A stretch of 64,000 nt of DNA from Actinocatenispora sp963815125 (lineage in GTDB: Bacteria; Actinomycetota; Actinomycetes; Mycobacteriales; Micromonosporaceae): NCBI GenBank assembly GCA_963815125.1, contig CAWFFM010000002.1:1364001-1428000 (forward strand), read 5' to 3'. Below are positions 8,460-16,716 of the stretch, piece after piece. The notes beneath the pieces were generated by a model, which did not search any database, was not told the origin of the DNA, and was given only the letters and a program-made list of their open reading frames with translations. The stretch's first letter is position 1. Each line of letters starts with the position of its first letter. The position numbers and the translations under genes were made by a program.

Positions 8460-10451
8460 CGCGAAGGCGTCGTGCACCGCGGCGAGCCGCTGGACGGCGT
8501 TGCTGGCGGTGCCGGCCCCCGCCGGGGCGCCGCCCACCCGGGTCAACTCACCCAGGTAGGTCAGGCGGCCCACGGCGGCGATCCGTTCGGCCAGCGAGCG
8601 CACCAACATCGGCCTGGTCCGGGACGGTACGGACACCACTGCCCCGGGTCGCTGGTCCCAGTCCCAGTCGGCCAGCACCGCCACCACCCCGCGGAACATC
8701 TCGTCGCTGAGCGCCGTGTCCGGTGCGCCCGGCCGCAGCAGCTCGCGCAGCCTGGTACCCCAGCCGATGTCGGACAACCGGCCCAACGCCCGGCCGGGCT
8801 GCGCCATCTCGTCGGCGGGAATCTTGCCGGACCGTGCGATTCCGAGGGCGGCACCGCCGGTCGGCCACAACCTGCGCGGCTCCACCAGCACACCGGGACG
8901 GCCCAGCCGTCGTTCGGCGAAGCCGAGCGCCGCCGACGAGACCTCGGTGGGGAACCACCCGGCCCCACGGCAGGTGTCACAGCGCCCACAGTCCTGCGCG
9001 TACGGATCGTCCAGCGCCTCCCGGAGGAAGCGCAACCGGCAGATGTCGGTGGTCAGGTAGTCGCGCATGGACTGCTGTTCGCGGCTACGGGCCTGGGCGA
9101 TCCGCTGGTAGCGGGCCTCGTCGTAGCGCCACGGCGTACCGGTGGCCAGCCAACCACCCTTCACCCGACGTACCGCACCATCGACGTCCAGGACCTTCAG
9201 CATCAGTTCCAGCCTGGTGCGACGCAGTTCCACCCGGGCCTCCAGGGCCTGGGTGGACAGCGGCCGGTCCGCAGCCTCCAACGCGGCCACCGCGGCGCGT
9301 ACCTGGTCCTCGGGTGGGAAGGCCAGCGAGGCGAAGTAGCGCCAGATGGCCTCGTCCTCCCGACCCGGCAAGAGCAGTACGTCGGCGTGCTCCACCGCGC
9401 GACCGGCACGCCCCACCTGCTGGTAGTAGGCGATGGGCGAGGGCGGCGCACCGAGATGCACGACGAATCCGAGATCAGGTTTGTCGAAGCCCATGCCCAG
9501 TGCCGAGGTCGCCACCAGGGCCTTCACCCGGTTCTCCAGCAGGTCCGCCTCCGCTGCGGTCCGCTCGGCGGTGTCGGTACGGCCGGAGTACGCGACCACC
9601 GGATGGCCCCGTTCGCGCAGGAAGTCGGCCACTTCGTCAGCCGCCGCGACGGTGAGCGTGTAGATGATCCCCGAGCCGGGCAGGCTGTCCAGGTGTTCGG
9701 CGAGCCAGCCGAGCCGGTGCGCGGCGCTCGGCAGTGCCAGTACCCCGAGCCGCAGGCTGCGGCGATCCAGCGGGCCGCGCAGTACCAGGGCCGATCCCGC
9801 TGCGTCGTCACCGACCCCGAGCTGTTCGGCGACGTCCGCGGTGACCCGGGCATTGGCGGTCGCCGTGGTCGCCAGGACCGGGACACCTGGCCGCAGACCG
9901 GCCAGGAAGCTCGCGATCCGACGGTAGTCGGGGCGGAAGTCGTGTCCCCAGTCCGACACACAGTGCGCCTCGTCGACCACGAGCAGGCCGGTCGTGGCGG
10001 CGAGTGTGGGCAGCACCCGGTCCCGGAAGTCGGGGTTGTTGAGCCGTTCGGGGCTGACCAGCAGCACATCCACCGCGCCGGAGGCGATGTCGGCCTCGAC
10101 GGCCTGCCATTCGGTGACGTTCGCGGAGTTGATGGTCGCCGCCCGGATCCCGGCACCGGCCGCCGCCTCCACCTGGTTACGCATCAGCGCCAGCAGCGGG
10201 GAGACGATCACGGTCGGTCCGGCGCCCTGTGCCCGGAGCAGGGCCGTGGCCACGAAGTAGACGGCGGACTTTCCGAACCCGGTCCGTTGCACCAGCAGGA
10301 CCCGTCGGCGCTCACCGACCAGTGCCGCGATCGCCCGCCACTGGTCGTCGCGCAGCACCGCGTCGGGTCCGGCGAGTCGGCGCAGCACCTCTCCGGCCCG
10401 GTCACGGTCGACCGTGCGCTCACCGTCGATACCCGTACCGGCCTGCGTCAT
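8295..10451 (-). CDS. recQ: RecQ-family DNA helicase with C-terminal phosphoribosyltransferase-like domain
   Basis: 718 residues. Helicase core: LVQRTGFGKSAVYF (motif I), VSPLLALMRNQ (Ia), VVDEAHCVSDWGHDFRPDY (II), ATTATA (III), ALGMGFDKPDL (V) and YYQQVGRAGR (VI), residues about 40-360. A zinc-binding part is suggested by CGRCDTC (about 480). The last 200 residues contain a type-I PRTase-like strand-loop LLVDDVSTSRWTLT (about 680), with the PRPP loop altered (STSRWT rather than TTGxT). The helicase half should unwind DNA in a 3'-5' direction. The fused domain's role is unknown and may be a nucleotide sensor. It overlaps the convergent GGCT-fold gene by 165 bases. Confidence 0.9.
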   Translation of the reverse strand: MTQAGTGIDGERTVDRDRAGEVLRRLAGPDAVLRDDQWRAIAALVGERRRVLLVQRTGFGKSAVYFVATALLRAQGAGPTVIVSPLLALMRNQVEAAAGAGIRAATINSANVTEWQAVEADIASGAVDVLLVSPERLNNPDFRDRVLPTLAATTGLLVVDEAHCVSDWGHDFRPDYRRIASFLAGLRPGVPVLATTATANARVTADVAEQLGVGDDAAGSALVLRGPLDRRSLRLGVLALPSAAHRLGWLAEHLDSLPGSGIIYTLTVAAADEVADFLRERGHPVVAYSGRTDTAERTAAEADLLENRVKALVATSALGMGFDKPDLGFVVHLGAPPSPIAYYQQVGRAGRAVEHADVLLLPGREDEAIWRYFASLAFPPEDQVRAAVAALEAADRPLSTQALEARVELRRTRLELMLKVLDVDGAVRRVKGGWLATGTPWRYDEARYQRIAQARSREQQSMRDYLTTDICRLRFLREALDDPYAQDCGRCDTCRGAGWFPTEVSSAALGFAERRLGRPGVLVEPRRLWPTGGAALGIARSGKIPADEMAQPGRALGRLSDIGWGTRLRELLRPGAPDTALSDEMFRGVVAVLADWDWDQRPGAVVSVPSRTRPMLVRSLAERIAAVGRLTYLGELTRVGGAPAGAGTASNAVQRLAAVHDAFALPDDLAGRIAELASTPVLLVDDVSTSRWTLTVAARELRRAGAAAVLPMVLAVDG

Positions 10452-10515
10452 CCTCCGTTTGTACCCGTCGGCGCGGGCCGGGCGAGCGCCGCCCCACCAG
10501 TACGCGGCGGCGTCG

Positions 10516-11283
10516 TCACAACGGTGTCACGTACGCCCCACTGATCCCGCCGTCGACCAGGAAGGTCGATGCGGTGATGAACGACGCGTCGTCGGAGGCC
10601 AGGAACGCCACCGCAGCGGCGATCTCGGACGCCTCGGCGAACCGACCGAGCGGTACGTGCACCAGCCGCCGGGCGGCCCGTTCCGGATCGGCGGCGAACA
10701 GTTCCTGCAGCAACGGGGTGTTCACCGGTCCAGGGCAGAGTGCGTTGACCCGGATCCCCTCCCGGGCGAACTGCACCCCCAGTTCCCTCGACAGCGCCAG
10801 CACGCCACCCTTGCTCGCGGTGTACGAGATCTGCGAGGTCGCGGCGCCGAGCACGGCGACGAACGAGGCGGTGTTGATCACCGAACCACGCCCCTTGCGG
10901 CGCATCTGCTCGATGGCGTACTTGCTGCACAGGTACACCGAGGTGAGGTTGACCCGCTGGACCCGCTCCCAGGCCTCGAGGCCGGTGGTGAGGATCGAGT
11001 CGTCCTCCGGCGGGGAGATCCCCGCGTTGTTGAACGCGATGTCCACCGCACCGAGATCCCGGGCGACCTGTTGGTAGAGGTCGCGTACCGCGTCCTCGTC
11101 GGTGACGTCAGCGGCGATGAAGGTGCCGCCCACCTCGTCGGCCGCCGCGGCGCCGGACGCCTGGTCGATGTCCACCGCCACCACCCGGGCGCCCTCGGCG
11201 GCGAACCGGCGCACGGTGGCCAGTCCGATCCCGCTGCCCGCGCCGGTGATCACCGCGACCCGGCCGTCCAACCGACCTGTCAT
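10516..11283 (-). CDS. Short-chain dehydrogenase/reductase
   Basis: 255 residues from ATG 11283, preceded by AAAGGAGT at good spacing; a GTG at 11289 is too close to that site. Seen: VAVITGAGSGIGLAT cofactor loop, FNNAG, and the catalytic S-Y-K set (NTASF... SYTASK), then PGPVNTPL. This is a classical NAD(P)-dependent SDR. It is last in a minus-strand run after the aldehyde dehydrogenase and the GS-like ligase, so it probably acts on an alcohol or aldehyde in the same catabolic route. Annotation as an acyl-ACP reductase would be possible by similarity alone, but the context argues against it. Confidence 0.88.
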   Translation of the reverse strand: MTGRLDGRVAVITGAGSGIGLATVRRFAAEGARVVAVDIDQASGAAAADEVGGTFIAADVTDEDAVRDLYQQVARDLGAVDIAFNNAGISPPEDDSILTTGLEAWERVQRVNLTSVYLCSKYAIEQMRRKGRGSVINTASFVAVLGAATSQISYTASKGGVLALSRELGVQFAREGIRVNALCPGPVNTPLLQELFAADPERAARRLVHVPLGRFAEASEIAAAVAFLASDDASFITASTFLVDGGISGAYVTPL

Positions 11284-11368
11284 CTGCACACTCCTTTGTC
11301 GTTGCGACTCCGCCCGCCGGCCGGATGCGGTGCGGCGGGGGGCTCAGGCCCCGGTGGGCCGGAGAACC

Positions 11369-12724
11369 TCAGTGGGCCAGAAACACGTTCTTGGTCTCGG
11401 TGAAACTGTTCAGGGCGTCGGGGCCCAGCTCCCGGCCGAGACCCGACTGGCCGAACCCACCGAACGGGGTGGAGTAGCGCACCGAGGCGTGCGAGTTGAC
11501 CGACAGGTTGCCGGCCTGCACCTCCCGGCTGACCCGCAGGGCGCGGCCGATGTCGGAGGTCCAGATCGACCCGGACAGGCCGTAGGAGCCGTCGTTGGCC
11601 AGCGCCACCGCGTCGTCCTCGTCGTCGAAGGGCAGTACCGAGGCGACCGGCCCGAAGACCTCCTCCCGCCAGGCCGGCTCCTGTGTGGAGCGGGTCTCAA
11701 GGACCGTCGGTGGGTACCAGAATCCGGAACCCTCAGGTGCGCTGCCGCGGAACGCGACCTGTGCCGCGGACACGTACGACTCGACCCGGTCGCGGTGCGC
11801 CGCCGAGATGAGCGGGCCGACCTGGGTCTGCTCGTCGGTCGGGTCACCGACCCGTACCTCGCCCAGTGCCTTCTCCAGCGCGGCCAGGAACGGTTCGTAC
11901 ACCTGGCGTTGCACCAGGATCCGGCTGCGCGCGCAGCAGTCCTGACCGGTGTTGTCGCAGAACGACATGGGTGCGGCCGCAGCGGCTTCGGCCAGGTCCG
12001 CGTCGGCGAAGACGATGTTGGCGTTCTTGCCGCCCATCTCCAGGGTGACGCGTTTGACCTGTTCGGCGCAGCCTGCCATGACGCCACGGCCGACCCGGGT
12101 GGAGCCGGTGAAGCAGATCTTGCGTACCGCCGGGTGGCTGACCAGCCGCGCACCGACCACATCACCCGCGCCGGGCAGTACGGTCAGCACGTCGGGCGGC
12201 AGGCCGGCCTCCAGCGCCAGCTCGCCGAGCCGCATCGCGGTCAGCGGGGTCAGCTCGGCCGGTTTGACCACCACCGTGTTGCCGGCGGCGAGGGCCGGGG
12301 CGAACCCCCAGGACGCGATCGGCATGGGGAAGTTCCACGGCACGATGATGCCGACCACCCCGAGCGGCTCGGCGAAGGTCAGGTCGATCCCTCCGGCGAC
12401 CGGGATCTGACGGCCGGCGGGCCGTTCCGGTGCCGCGGCGTAGTAGGTCAGGACGTCGCGGACCTGACCGGCCTCCCATCGGGCGTTGCCGATCGGGTGA
12501 CCAGAGTTGCGTACCTCCAGATCGGCCAGTTCCGTAACGTGCCGGTCCACCACGTCGGCGAAGCGGCGCAGCAGTCGGCCCCGGTCCGCCGGCGCCACCC
12601 GCCGCCAGGTCCGGTACGCCTCCGCGGCACGTTCGATCGCCGCATCGGTCTGCGCGAGAGTCGTCATGGCGACCGTGGCGAACGGTGTGCCGGTCGCGGG
12701 GTCGACCAGTTGCGCTTGCGTCAT
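11369..12724 (-). CDS. NAD-dependent aldehyde dehydrogenase
   Basis: 451 residues. Seen: VPWNFPMPIASWGFAPALAA, FTGSTRVGR for the Rossmann fold, catalytic Glu in LEMGGKNANIVF, nucleophile Cys in NTGQDCCARSR, and the C-terminal PFGGFGQSGLGRELG. It lies 24 bases downstream of the GS-like ligase. With that neighbour it likely oxidises a gamma-glutamylated aldehyde produced from a polyamine or ethanolamine. This order (GS-like, ALDH, SDR) resembles, from memory, the Streptomyces glnA4 neighbourhood for ethanolamine use; the substrate is inference. Confidence 0.88.
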   Translation of the reverse strand: MTQAQLVDPATGTPFATVAMTTLAQTDAAIERAAEAYRTWRRVAPADRGRLLRRFADVVDRHVTELADLEVRNSGHPIGNARWEAGQVRDVLTYYAAAPERPAGRQIPVAGGIDLTFAEPLGVVGIIVPWNFPMPIASWGFAPALAAGNTVVVKPAELTPLTAMRLGELALEAGLPPDVLTVLPGAGDVVGARLVSHPAVRKICFTGSTRVGRGVMAGCAEQVKRVTLEMGGKNANIVFADADLAEAAAAAPMSFCDNTGQDCCARSRILVQRQVYEPFLAALEKALGEVRVGDPTDEQTQVGPLISAAHRDRVESYVSAAQVAFRGSAPEGSGFWYPPTVLETRSTQEPAWREEVFGPVASVLPFDDEDDAVALANDGSYGLSGSIWTSDIGRALRVSREVQAGNLSVNSHASVRYSTPFGGFGQSGLGRELGPDALNSFTETKNVFLAH

Positions 12725-12748
12725 GTCCGCACTCCTCGGTCCGGTCGT

Positions 12749-14128
12749 TCAGAGGCGTTCGAACCCGCGGTACAGCTCCCAGTCGGTGACCGCGGCGTCG
12801 TAGGCGGCCAGTTCGATACGGGCGGCGTTGGCGTAGTGCGCCACCACCTCCGCACCGAACGCGGCATGCGCCAGTTCACTGTCCTGCCATCGGGCCAGCG
12901 CGTCGCGCAGCGTACCCGGTACCCGCGGCCCGTCCTCGGCGTAGGCGTTGCCGGTCGAGGGCGCGGGCAGCGCGAGCTCGTGTTCGATGCCGTAGCGGCC
13001 GGCGGCGAGGATCCCGGCCACCGCGAGGTAGGGGTTGACGTCCCCGCCGGGCACCCGGTTCTCCACCCGCAGCGACTCACCGTGGCCGACGGCACGCAAC
13101 GCGCAGGTACGGTTGTCCACGCCCCAGCGCACGGCGGTCGGCGCGAACGAACCCTCCTGGTAGCGCTTGTACGAGTTGATGTTCGGCGCGTAGAGCAGAG
13201 TGAAGTCGGACAGGCAGTGCAGCTGACCGGCGATGAAGTGCTCCATCAGCGGGGAGAAGCCGTATTCCCGGTCGCCGGCCATGACCGCCTCCCCGGTCAG
13301 CGAGCACAGCGAGCAGTGGATGTGGCAGGAGTTGCCCTCCCGCGCGTTCGGCTTGGCCATGAAGGTCAGCGACCGGTCCTGCGCGGCGGCGATCTCCTTC
13401 GCTCCGGTCTTGTAGATGCTGTGGTTGTCGCAGGTGGACAGCGCGTCGGTGTAGCGGAAGGCGATCTCGTACTGGCCGAGGTTGCATTCGCCCTTGGCGC
13501 TCTCCACGGTCATCCCGGCGCCGGTCATGCCGGTACGGATGGCCCGCAGCAACGGTTCCACGGCGCTGGTACCCAGCACCGAGTAGTCCACGTTGTAGTG
13601 GCTGGTCGGCGTGAGATCCCGGTATCCGCGCCGCCAGGCATCGGCGTAGCTGTCCTGATAGACGCAGAACTCCAGTTCAGTACCGACGTAGGCGGCCCAC
13701 CCGTGCTGCGCGAGCGCGGCCAACTGGCCGCGCAGGATCTGCCGGGGACTGGCGGCGATCGGAGCGCCCTGCACGGTGTGCAGGTCGGCCAGCACCAGCG
13801 CGGTTCCGGGCTGCCACGGTACGGATCGCAGCGTGTCCAGATCCGGCGCCATGGCCAGGTCGCCGTACCCGGTGGACCAGCCGGAGTTGGCGTAGCCGTC
13901 CACGGTGTTCATCTCGACGTCGACCGCGAGCAGATAGCCGCAGGCCTCACTGCCGTGCCGTAGGACCTCGGTGAGGAAGAAGCTGGCATCCAGCCGCTTG
14001 CCGACCAGCCGGCCCTGCATGTCGACCGCGGCCAGTACGACGGTGTCGATCTCGCCGGCCGCCACGCCGGTGCGCAGTGCCGGTACCGACAGCGGCGCGA
14101 CCCGGTCCGCCGGCTTGTCCTGACCCAT
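12749..14128 (-). CDS. Glutamine-synthetase-like gamma-glutamyl ligase
   Basis: 459 residues from ATG 14128, which follows GGAAGGGG; the frame continues upstream but that part is unlike the family. GS-fold landmarks: TELEFCVYQ, AKGECNLGQYEIAFRY, FMAKPNAREGNSCHIH, and RVENRVPGGDVNPYLA (where true GlnA has a different substrate-binding pattern). It lacks the C-terminal adenylylation-site region of GlnA-I as far as I can see. Members of this group ligate glutamate to polyamines or ethanolamine rather than ammonia. The adjacent ALDH and SDR support a catabolic role. It is probably not the housekeeping glutamine synthetase. Confidence 0.86.
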   Translation of the reverse strand: MGQDKPADRVAPLSVPALRTGVAAGEIDTVVLAAVDMQGRLVGKRLDASFFLTEVLRHGSEACGYLLAVDVEMNTVDGYANSGWSTGYGDLAMAPDLDTLRSVPWQPGTALVLADLHTVQGAPIAASPRQILRGQLAALAQHGWAAYVGTELEFCVYQDSYADAWRRGYRDLTPTSHYNVDYSVLGTSAVEPLLRAIRTGMTGAGMTVESAKGECNLGQYEIAFRYTDALSTCDNHSIYKTGAKEIAAAQDRSLTFMAKPNAREGNSCHIHCSLCSLTGEAVMAGDREYGFSPLMEHFIAGQLHCLSDFTLLYAPNINSYKRYQEGSFAPTAVRWGVDNRTCALRAVGHGESLRVENRVPGGDVNPYLAVAGILAAGRYGIEHELALPAPSTGNAYAEDGPRVPGTLRDALARWQDSELAHAAFGAEVVAHYANAARIELAAYDAAVTDWELYRGFERL

Positions 14129-14204
14129 GGTGGAGACCCCTTCCCGGCCGCGGCCCGACCTGGCGGCACGGCGCGCCGGTGAGTCTACGGGCCGACCGGT
14201 GCCC

Positions 14205-14735
14205 TCACAGACGACACAGCATCCGGGTGTTGCCCAGCGTGTTGGGCTTGACCCGGGCCAGGTCGAGGAACTCCGCGACGCCCTCGTCCGCGGAGCGCAG
14301 CAGTTCCTGGTACGTGGCGCTGTCCACGGCCGGATCGTCGAGGATCTGGAAGCCGTGCCGGGCGAAGAACTCCACTTCGAAGGTGAGCACGAAGACCCGG
14401 GTGATGCCCAGTTCACGGGCGGTCTCCAGCAGTGCGGTGACGATCTGCTCGCCGATCCGGTGGCCACGCCGGTCCGGCCGGACCGCGACGGTACGGATCT
14501 CGGCCAGGTCCTCCCAGAACACGTGCAGCGCGCCGCAGCCGACGACCTCACCGTCGAGTTCGGCGACCCGGAACTCCTGGATGTCCTCGTACACCGTGAC
14601 CGCCGGTTTGACCAGGAGCCGCCGGTCGGCCGCATAGGTGTCGATCAGCCCGATGATGCCGCGGACATCGGCGGTGCGGGCCCGCCGGAGCACGAACGAA
14701 GGAATGGCTATGCATGATGTTGCATTCCTATCCAC
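14205..14735 (-). CDS. argA: Amino-acid N-acetyltransferase, mycobacterial ArgA type
   Basis: About 176 residues. GNAT fold with EIRTVAVRPDRRGHRIGEQI (acetyl-CoA loop), VFVLTFEVEFFARHGF, VAEFLDLARVKPNTLGNTRM. From memory this matches the M. tuberculosis Rv2747-type stand-alone ArgA, which makes N-acetylglutamate for arginine synthesis. Start is uncertain: GTG 14735 gives the family length but has no clear ribosome site, and the frame continues upstream to 14792. An ARG-box-like repeat lies just inside the 5' end. It is downstream of the membrane-protein gene at 14935 on the same strand but separated by 199 bases. Confidence 0.85.
   Translation of the reverse strand: MDRNATSCIAIPSFVLRRARTADVRGIIGLIDTYAADRRLLVKPAVTVYEDIQEFRVAELDGEVVGCGALHVFWEDLAEIRTVAVRPDRRGHRIGEQIVTALLETARELGITRVFVLTFEVEFFARHGFQILDDPAVDSATYQELLRSADEGVAEFLDLARVKPNTLGNTRMLCRL
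14711..14724. promoter_or_regulatory. ARG-box-like inverted repeat at the argA 5' end
   Basis: TGCAT-GATG-TTGCA has two near-symmetric 5-bp halves with 4-bp spacing, the general form of an ArgR half-site pair. It overlaps the proposed start region of argA, which would make biological sense as arginine feedback at the transcriptional level. No second box was found nearby and the match was judged by eye, so this is tentative. Confidence 0.35.
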
Positions 14736-14934
14736 GCGAGCGAGCGTACACCGCATCTGCGGACAGCGCCGGATCTCCCAGTCGGGCGCCACCCGATCCG
14801 AGGGTCCAGTGCCCGGTCCGACAGACAGCCGAACGGCCAGCAGTCCGCAGACTGCTGGCCGCGATCACGGCTGGAACCATCGGTCAGTCGTCGGCCACCC
14901 TCGACCCAGGGGCGTCCGGCCGGCCAAGTGCCAC

Positions 14935-15462
14935 TCAGGCTGCCACCTTGCTGGCCGAGGCGCTGTGCAGCGGGGCCGCCGTCGCGGCGGTCGCCTTCTG
15001 GGCGGCGTCCTCCACCATCCGCTCGTAGAGCATGCCGACCTGGTGGGCCAGGGCGCCGACCACGGCCGGCACCACGGGCAGCAGCCAGTCGGCGACGAAC
15101 CCGTGCGCCGACATGTTGACCACCAGGACCGCGGCCCCCGCAGCGCCACAGCCCATCACCATCGCACGCCAGAGCGCACGGCCGGTGTCCACGATCGCGG
15201 CCTTGCGTGCCGCCGCGACCTCAGGAAACTTGTGCAGTGCCCGGGCATCCCGTCGACCGAAGTTGAGGCCGGCGACGCCTGCGGTCACCGAGGTGCCCAG
15301 CACGGAGGCCCACAACCCACTGTGGGTGAGTAGCGCGACCAGGGCGAGAACGACCAGCCCACTGCCGAGAGAGATTGCGGCCTTGATCCAGTCCGTCTTC
15401 TCGCCCGGGTACCAGTAGTATTTGGTGACGCCCTCGCCCCGAGTCTTGACGATCCTCCCCAT
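14935..15462 (-). CDS. Conserved-looking membrane protein of unknown function
   Basis: 175 residues from ATG 15462 (GTG 15471 is an alternative). The basic N-terminus has GVTKYYWYPGEKTDWIKA, then hydrophobic segments at about residues 35-52, 55-70, 105-120 and 125-145, and an Ala-rich tail. I do not recognise the family. It stands alone on its transcript, driven by a near-consensus promoter with an inverted repeat around the -10, so expression may be controlled. Confidence 0.7.
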   Translation of the reverse strand: MGRIVKTRGEGVTKYYWYPGEKTDWIKAAISLGSGLVVLALVALLTHSGLWASVLGTSVTAGVAGLNFGRRDARALHKFPEVAAARKAAIVDTGRALWRAMVMGCGAAGAAVLVVNMSAHGFVADWLLPVVPAVVGALAHQVGMLYERMVEDAAQKATAATAAPLHSASASKVAA

Positions 15463-15509
15463 CGCGACCACCCTGTCTGTTCTCGACCAACGAAAATACG
15501 TTGCTCATT

Positions 15510-15556
15510 ACTCTCTGTGTACTAACAATTATCCCAACGTGCGCAGAGAGTGTCAT
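15510..15556 (-). promoter_or_regulatory. Near-consensus sigma-A-like promoter with overlapping inverted repeat
   Basis: On the minus strand ATGACA (15551-15556), a 17-bp spacer and GATAAT (15528-15533) each match the consensus at 5 of 6 positions. The start would be near 15521, giving a leader of about 59 bases for the gene ending at 14935. The inverted repeat ACTCTCTG (15510-15517) / CAGAGAGT (15544-15551) brackets the -10, placing a possible operator over the promoter. Confidence 0.6.
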
Positions 15557-15730
15557 CTACGGGACCAGTCAGGCGCAAATATCCGACAGATGCATCGGGA
15601 CAAAAGGGATATAACCGCCTAGAGTGGCCGTCCCGCCGTATCCAGCTACCTGGAAATGAGCCACCCGGCGAGGCCACTCAACGTACAAGATCGACACTGC
15701 CGTCCGAGCTTACGCGTGCGCCTCAACGGG

Positions 15731-16570
15731 TCAGAACAGGACCGTGGCAAAGGTGCCGACCGTACGGAAACCGCACCGCTCGTACACACTGCGGGCCGCT
15801 TCGTTGTAGTCGTTGACGTACAGGCTCACCGAGGGAGCGACCCGGCCCAACGCATCGGCCAGCACTGCCGCCATCCCGGCTGTCGCCAGGCCCCGGCCCC
15901 GGTAGCGCGGCGCCACCCAGACGCCCTGGACCTGTGCGGTGTGTCGGGTCACCACCGCAAGTTCGGCCTTGAACACGACCTCGCCGTGGTCGAACTTCGC
16001 GTACGCACGGCGGGCGCGGACCAGCTCAGACACCCGTTGCCGGTACACCCGACCACCGGCCTCGGCGATCGGCGAGACGCCGACCTCCTCGGTGTACATC
16101 GCCACCGCCGCCGGGAACAGCGCACCGACCTCGCTGTTGCGCACCAGCCGCACATCCGGATCGGGTGTGACCGTGGCCGGTCGGTCCGCCAGCATCAGTG
16201 GCTGGCTGGAGCGGACCTCCCGGGCCGGTGCCCATTCGTCCTCCAGTCGCGACCACAGGCCGAGTACCGCATCGGCGGGACCAACTATGGAGGAACATCG
16301 GCGCCCCTCACGACGAGCAAGCTCGGCGAATCCGGCGATCGCGTCCGAACCCGCATGTACCGGGATCAGGTTGGCGCCCAGCCAGCACAATGACTCCAAC
16401 TGACCGGGCGGGCCATAGCCGAACACCCGGGCACCAGCCCGCCACCAGGTCAGACCACCCGCCGCGACCCGCTCCGCGACCTGTGCCGCAGCGATCGGCT
16501 CCTGGTCCAGAAGTCGCTGCGCCTCGGCCCGGTCCGCATCACTCAGCAACCGGGCCGGAACCGTCAACAC
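15731..16570 (-). CDS. GNAT acetyltransferase of the type linked to ispG
   Basis: 279 residues from GTG 16570, preceded by CGGAGG at good spacing; the frame runs further upstream without a better start. The N-terminal half lacks obvious motifs. The C-terminal GNAT domain contains GVWVAPRYRGRGLATAGM (acetyl-CoA loop) and LYVNDYNEAARSVYERCGF. Genes of this shape commonly lie directly downstream of gcpE/ispG in actinobacteria (Rv2867c-like, from memory). Substrate unknown. Confidence 0.82.
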   Translation of the reverse strand: MLTVPARLLSDADRAEAQRLLDQEPIAAAQVAERVAAGGLTWWRAGARVFGYGPPGQLESLCWLGANLIPVHAGSDAIAGFAELARREGRRCSSIVGPADAVLGLWSRLEDEWAPAREVRSSQPLMLADRPATVTPDPDVRLVRNSEVGALFPAAVAMYTEEVGVSPIAEAGGRVYRQRVSELVRARRAYAKFDHGEVVFKAELAVVTRHTAQVQGVWVAPRYRGRGLATAGMAAVLADALGRVAPSVSLYVNDYNEAARSVYERCGFRTVGTFATVLF

Positions 16571-16716
16571 AGCCCGCCTCCGGGCACCCCGTCCTGCACC
16601 CTTCCAGCGTGCCAGACCGCGTACCCGGTCGGGTGGGTCCGATGCTGTTGTGCTGGCCGCACTCCCGGCCCGATCCGGCGTGGACACCGATCGCACTCCG
16701 TTGTACGGCCCGGCCC

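Noticed and set aside
8472..10544. 690-residue plus-strand frame opposite recQ
   Set aside because: Antisense to all helicase motifs; no coding signature.
11102..13963. 953-residue plus-strand frame across ALDH and GS-like genes
   Set aside because: Fully antisense to two genes with intact catalytic motifs; no domain seen.
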